From Novosphingobium sediminicola (GTDB lineage: Bacteria; Pseudomonadota; Alphaproteobacteria; Sphingomonadales; Sphingomonadaceae), in contig NZ_JACIDX010000025.1 of assembly GCF_014196525.1 (NCBI RefSeq), positions 1-52,307 of the forward strand: a DNA stretch of 52,307 bases, written 5' to 3'. Positions 48,660 through 52,307 of this stretch are shown piece after piece. Both the position numbers and the translations under genes were made by a program. Each line of letters begins with the position of its first letter. The stretch's first letter is position 1. A model generated the notes under the pieces. It was not told the DNA's origin and did not search any database. It saw nothing but the letters and a program-made list of their open reading frames with translations.

Positions 48660-51137
48660 TCAGAACTTCAGACGCATCTGCACGCCCATGGTGCGCAGAT
48701 CCGGCAGAGCCGCATGCAGCGCCGAATAGGCGGCAAAGTGGAAGGCATTGGGATCAATGGTCCAATTGTCGTAAATGCCGGTGATCGTGCGGTTGTTGAA
48801 CAGGTTGTTGGCAAACAGCTCAAGGGTGACATCGCCCTTGGTCATACCGACGCGCGTGTTGAAAATATGCAGATCACGCGTGCGCGTCACATTGGCCGCC
48901 GAGGCCCACACGCCGGATTTGAAATTCCAGTCGGTGCGCCAGAACCAGCGGGCATCCTTGATCGGCGCAAAGCCCCCGCCCAGCGTGACGCCCACATTGG
49001 CCGAATATTTCGAGGCCAGCGGCATTTCCTTGCCCCGGAAATCGGTGATGCCCGTCAGCGTGGTCAAAGTCGGGTTGGCATAGCGGTTGATACGGCTGCC
49101 ATTATAGGCCCCGGCGGCATCAATCGACACCAGCTCATTGACCTTCCACAGCACCTGCGCCTCGACGCCGAACAGATCGACCGAGCCGGTATTGGCCACG
49201 CCGCCAACAAAATCATAGGCGTTGGACGCACTGTTATACACCGCCTGATAGATGGTGTTCATCTGATTGCGCCACAGCGAGTAATAGCCCGCCAGCTGAT
49301 AGCGGATCGCGCCATCGGCCAGCTTGCCCTTCAGGCCGATTTCGTAATTGGTGATCTTTTCCGGATCGACCGCCATCTTCAGCCCGGCAGCCGCCAGACT
49401 GGCCTGAATCGAGGGCGTATATTGCAGGAAGGCGCTGTTGAACTGGCCCGGATTGACGCCCAGCGACACTGAACCATAGACCATCATATTGGGATTGATC
49501 TGATAATTCACGATGCCGCGCGGCAGGAAGTTCTTATAGGACTTGCTGAGCAGCACCGAGAAAGGCGCGAAAGTGCCGTTCACGGTCGTGAGCGAGGAAT
49601 TGTTCTGATAGGCGGTGATGGTGTCGATCTGATACCGCCCTTCCAGATTGAGCGAGAGGCGGTCGGTGGCATCCCAGGTGATGCCGAAAAACGCGCCAAA
49701 GTTGCGCGCGCGGCTGCGCCCGCCCTGGCTGAACACCGGATCGCCCGCCGAGGAGAACGAGAAGTAGCCGCCCCCGCCGCGCGATTCCGCGTCCAGCCAG
49801 CTTACGCCCACAACGCCGCGCACGGCGCCATATTTATAGGCCACGCGCCCTTCGAGCGAATAGTCCTGCTGGGCCGAGTCGATGTAATAGGGATAGGAAT
49901 AATAGCTGGGATTGGCCGAAGGATTGGACCCGAAAGCCTTCGACGGATTGGCAAACTGCGTAAAATCCAGAAGCGGCAGATCGGTGAGTTGGCTCCAGTC
50001 CTCATGGTTGTAACCGGCAAGCACCGTGGCCGTCAGATGCGGGTCGATCACATATTCCGCCGTGCCATGCACGTGCTGGGTATGGCGCAGCAGGCCAAAG
50101 CCCTGCACGCCGACCGAGGGCTGAACCACGCGGTTCGGGCTGGCCGTGTTTAGGAAATTGCGAATCCAGGCATTGTTGGTGGTCATCGCCCCCACGGGAT
50201 TGACCACCCCCGGCGCCGCGCCGCAGAAATAGGGATTGCCGTTCATCACGCAATTCGACTGGCTGACATAGGTCACGCCGCTGCCATTGGTGACATTATA
50301 GGCCAACAGACGCGTCTGAGCCGAGGGGCCATCATCATCGCTGGCAATCATGCCGAACAGTTTGACGGTCAGGCTGGTCGAGGGCTTGGCCACCAGATAC
50401 AAGGTGCCGTTGGTGCTGGACTGATCGCCCAGCATCTGGCCGGTGGCGGAATTCTGCCACGAGCCGCCCTTTTGATAGCGCCCAACCGTGGCGCGGAAGG
50501 TCAGCCAGTCGGTCACCGGACCTTCGATGGCGCCCTGAACGCGCAGGTTGCGGCGCGTGCCATACATGCCGCTGACGCTGGCGTGCCAATCCTTGCCCGG
50601 CTCTTTGTTCACGATGTTGATGGCGCCGGCAAAAGTGTTGCGCCCGAAATAGGCAGCCTGGGGGCCTTTGAGCACTTCAATCTGCGCCGGATCGGCAATG
50701 GCGCTGAGCGCGGTGGGCGAGGATACCGAAACGCCGTCGATGAAGATCGAAGTGGTAACGGCCGTGGCCGAGGTCGGCGTGAAGCCGCGCAGGTTCACCT
50801 GCTGAAACGAACGGTCGGCATGGCCCCCACCGCTGCTGGCCGTGGCAATGTTGATGCCGGGCGTGGCATTGGCGGCATCGGAAACCGTGGCAACGCCGCG
50901 CGCCTCCAGATCGGCCGAGGTCAAGGCGTTGACCGTCACCGGCACTTTGAGGATGTCTTCGCGGCGCTTACGGGCCGAAACGATGATCTCGCCCTTGGCG
51001 GGCGGGGCTTCTGCGCCGGCTTTTTCCGGAGCCTCTGCACTGGCGCCTTCCGCACGAACGGGCTGGGAAAGCAGGGTCATGGCCAAAGCCAGACCTGATG
51101 CTGCGATTCCCGCGGCGCACTTCCTGTGATTTTTCAT
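48660..51137 (-). CDS. TonB-dependent outer-membrane receptor
   Basis: This 825-residue receptor has a signal peptide (IAASGLALAMTLLSQPVRAE), a TonB-box-like KGEIIVSARKRRED and a plug (about 50-170, with QIEVLKGPQAAYFGRNTFAG). The barrel ends VQMRLKF with a terminal Phe. The ATG at 51137 follows GGGGAAG closely. It leads the operon with the secreted esterase and perhaps the second LacI gene, which suggests import of an esterified oligosaccharide or its aromatic group. The ligand is unknown. Its style is nearer to the receptor at 13543 than to the 968-residue one. Confidence 0.93.
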   Translation of the reverse strand: MKNHRKCAAGIAASGLALAMTLLSQPVRAEGASAEAPEKAGAEAPPAKGEIIVSARKRREDILKVPVTVNALTSADLEARGVATVSDAANATPGINIATASSGGGHADRSFQQVNLRGFTPTSATAVTTSIFIDGVSVSSPTALSAIADPAQIEVLKGPQAAYFGRNTFAGAINIVNKEPGKDWHASVSGMYGTRRNLRVQGAIEGPVTDWLTFRATVGRYQKGGSWQNSATGQMLGDQSSTNGTLYLVAKPSTSLTVKLFGMIASDDDGPSAQTRLLAYNVTNGSGVTYVSQSNCVMNGNPYFCGAAPGVVNPVGAMTTNNAWIRNFLNTASPNRVVQPSVGVQGFGLLRHTQHVHGTAEYVIDPHLTATVLAGYNHEDWSQLTDLPLLDFTQFANPSKAFGSNPSANPSYYSYPYYIDSAQQDYSLEGRVAYKYGAVRGVVGVSWLDAESRGGGGYFSFSSAGDPVFSQGGRSRARNFGAFFGITWDATDRLSLNLEGRYQIDTITAYQNNSSLTTVNGTFAPFSVLLSKSYKNFLPRGIVNYQINPNMMVYGSVSLGVNPGQFNSAFLQYTPSIQASLAAAGLKMAVDPEKITNYEIGLKGKLADGAIRYQLAGYYSLWRNQMNTIYQAVYNSASNAYDFVGGVANTGSVDLFGVEAQVLWKVNELVSIDAAGAYNGSRINRYANPTLTTLTGITDFRGKEMPLASKYSANVGVTLGGGFAPIKDARWFWRTDWNFKSGVWASAANVTRTRDLHIFNTRVGMTKGDVTLELFANNLFNNRTITGIYDNWTIDPNAFHFAAYSALHAALPDLRTMGVQMRLKF

Positions 51138-51257
51138 GTCTTCCCCTGTATTTTGCAGCTTTGCCGCCATGTCCTCGTCCGTGACCGATGCTTCCCGCCC
51201 ACCCTTGGGGCTTCCCTTGGGCGGCGATTGGATGGCCGACCTTACGTGTACGGAATT

Positions 51258-51275
51258 TGATTTAAGGCTAAATCA
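51258..51275. promoter_or_regulatory. Candidate operator upstream of the TonB receptor gene
   Basis: TGATTTA-AGGC-TAAATCA is a perfect 7-bp dyad, 121 bp before the receptor ATG. It is part of a 532-bp stretch (51138-51669) with no gene I can support. The binding protein is unknown. Confidence 0.4.
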
Positions 51276-51548
51276 GGCAGTGCGGGCTCTTCGCCTGCCG
51301 GATAGAGGCGGCGGCGAAAGGGGAAAATAAGGGGCCGTTCTCGACCACCTACGGTCGCACACGCGCTGCGCCCGTAAGACCATGGCCATTCGTTTGATGG
51401 TGATCGTGCCGTGAACGGCTATCCCCGCGGCCGAAAGTACGAATGTAACATATCGCATGTTGCCGCTTTGGAACTGAGGTTGATCGGGTCCCGGCCAGTT
51501 GATGCAGTTGCTTCGAACTGCTGGCACGGATGGGGCCGAGAAGCCGCA

Positions 51549-51569
51549 ATGTTCGAAATTTCCGAACAT
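51549..51569. promoter_or_regulatory. Candidate operator upstream of the hypothetical gene at 51670
   Basis: ATGTTCG-N7-CGAACAT is a perfect 7-bp dyad in the same 532-bp gene-free stretch, about 100 bp before the rightward gene. The local sequence is AT-rich compared with the flanks, consistent with a promoter. Confidence 0.4.
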
Positions 51570-51669
51570 ATCGTTCAAATTTAATCGGCTGTTTTGGAGG
51601 GCTGAATTTCGCCATTGACGCCTTGTCACGCAGGATAACCGCAAACTCCTGACGTAGAGGAGCATTCTC

Positions 51670-52047
51670 ATGGCTTATCTGGATCTCACGCAGGGTTTTA
51701 TCTCAACCGGCCCCGCCGAAGCCCGATCTGCGCAGAATTCGCGGTTCGCCCCGGCGCTCACAAAGCTTGAGCGACTTGCCATCCACATCGCCCGGAGCGA
51801 TGGGATCGACAGTCTGGCACAGCCCGAGCGCGGCAATCGCTTCACGCGTTGGCTGTTCAGGGCGGATCGGCCCAATCCACTGGCCGATCCGCGACTGGAG
51901 GCATTGCGGCGCTATGCTGTCCTGTTACGCTTGCGCGGTGACGCCATGCCTGCCGATGAAACGCGCCGTTTACTGGATGCCGGTTTTGCCCGAGAAACAC
52001 TGAACGAGGTCCATCATCTCGTTTATCGCGAGGCTTCTCAGTCATGA
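51670..52047 (+). CDS. Hypothetical protein
   Basis: This is a 125-residue soluble, Arg-rich, mainly helical-looking protein starting MAYLDLTQGFISTG. AGAGGAG lies 8 nt before the ATG, a good ribosome site. No domain is recognised. Its TGA overlaps the ATG of a 44-codon ORF (ATGA), suggesting a two-gene unit. It sits just left of an IS3-family element. Function unknown. Confidence 0.6.
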   Translation: MAYLDLTQGFISTGPAEARSAQNSRFAPALTKLERLAIHIARSDGIDSLAQPERGNRFTRWLFRADRPNPLADPRLEALRRYAVLLRLRGDAMPADETRRLLDAGFARETLNEVHHLVYREASQS

Positions 52048-52178
52048 CCTGGTTGCCCGTGATGCTCACCCTCTTGGGTTTTAACCCGATGCAGACCGCA
52101 CAAATCACCGCCACACTGGATGCCATTCACGCCACCGGCTGGAGCTCCCTGCGTCGGCGTCGGCTGGACGCTGAATAG
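52044..52178 (+). CDS. Small hypothetical ORF coupled to the preceding gene
   Basis: This 44-residue frame (MTWLPVMLTLLGFNPMQTAQ, ending LRRRRLDAE) overlaps the previous stop as ATGA. The N-terminus is hydrophobic and the C-terminus strongly basic. No family recognised. It ends 35 bp before the IS boundary, so it could be intact. Translational coupling is the main support. Confidence 0.4.
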   Translation: MTWLPVMLTLLGFNPMQTAQITATLDAIHATGWSSLRRRRLDAE

Positions 52179-52213
52179 CTGCTTGCGTTGGCGCTAAGTC
52201 TGAAGGGAGGGTA

Positions 52214-52307
52214 TGAGGTGCTGCCGGTTTGATGGACACCGAGATAAGCTTCCTTAGGCTACCCCAGCCTGACGTTCGAAGTCGATAGGACTGACATAGC
52301 CCAACGT
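52214..52307 (-). mobile_element. IS3-family insertion sequence, 3' end (runs out of window)
   Basis: The element end begins with TGAGGTGCTGCCGGTTTGAT at 52214, starting TG as IS3-family ends do. It contains the end of a transposase gene and continues past the window. The flanking target duplication cannot be checked. A related solo end is at 30001-30047. Confidence 0.7.
52254..52307 (-). CDS. IS3-family transposase OrfB, C-terminal end (partial)
   Basis: Read leftward from the window edge, 17 codons give TLGYVSPIDFERQAGVA and a TAA. LGYVSP-DFE is the hallmark C-terminus of IS3-family OrfB (DDE integrase-type) transposases. The rest lies outside the window. Confidence 0.8.
   Translation of the reverse strand, partial: TLGYVSPIDFERQAGVA

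Noticed and set aside
30001..52260. Composite transposon bounded by the two IS3-like ends
   Set aside because: The left end is only a 47-bp relic and both ends have the same orientation with no second transposase seen, so a functional composite element cannot be supported.
1..52307. tRNA genes, rRNA genes, CRISPR arrays and prophage genes
   Set aside because: None was found on reading both strands; no cloverleaf ends, spaced direct repeats or phage structural genes were recognised.

Overview
The window looks like a piece of an alphaproteobacterial chromosome, most likely from the Sphingomonadales (Novosphingobium/Sphingobium type). This rests on high GC, four large TonB-dependent receptors, a TonB receptor next to a TPR-sulfotransferase, a tryptophan-halogenase/SapC/cupin_8 group, and paired catabolic and carbohydrate-use loci. 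The genus assignment is inference. No rRNA, tRNA, CRISPR array or phage genes were seen.

Region 1 (1-19078) is a catabolic island. It holds etfBA, a GntR/FCD regulator, a class III CoA-transferase, an acyl-CoA dehydrogenase and a LysR-type regulator with two tandem HTH domains. Two divergent operons then leave one regulatory region at about 13300-13540. Leftward are a Rieske oxygenase, its ferredoxin reductase, an MFS transporter, a GMC alcohol oxidoreductase and an aldehyde dehydrogenase. Rightward are a TonB receptor, an SDR, a second VanA-like Rieske oxygenase and a second MFS transporter. A shared GGT-N3-ACC dyad lies before etfB, the CoA-transferase, the acyl-CoA dehydrogenase/LysR pair and the divergent oxygenase/receptor operons, so I infer one GntR regulon. 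A plausible overall route is uptake, then ring hydroxylation or O-demethylation, then alcohol to aldehyde to acid to CoA ester, then dehydrogenation with electrons passed to ETF. The substrate would be an aromatic or alicyclic compound with an oxidisable side chain; it is not identified.

Region 2 (19079-29667) is housekeeping and accessory material. It has two small uncertain genes, a YqiJ-YqiK (NfeD-like/flotillin) pair, an AraC/SDR divergent pair, a LysR/quinone-oxidoreductase divergent pair, a MocR regulator, and a DUF983 gene with a small partner. At 29900-30047 lie two insertion-sequence relics, an IS110-family transposase fragment and an IS3-like end.

Region 3 (30116-51137) is a glycan/TonB region. 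TPR-sulfotransferase and receptor genes sit next to halogenase-like, SapC and cupin_8 genes. Then come a TonB receptor, a GH3 glucosidase, LacI and an MFS transporter around a large LacI-type operator palindrome, and finally a second LacI, an esterase and another TonB receptor. The likely work is outer-membrane import and hydrolysis of a plant-type oligosaccharide. The right edge has a hypothetical gene, a 44-codon ORF overlapping it, and the end of an IS3-family element running out of the window.
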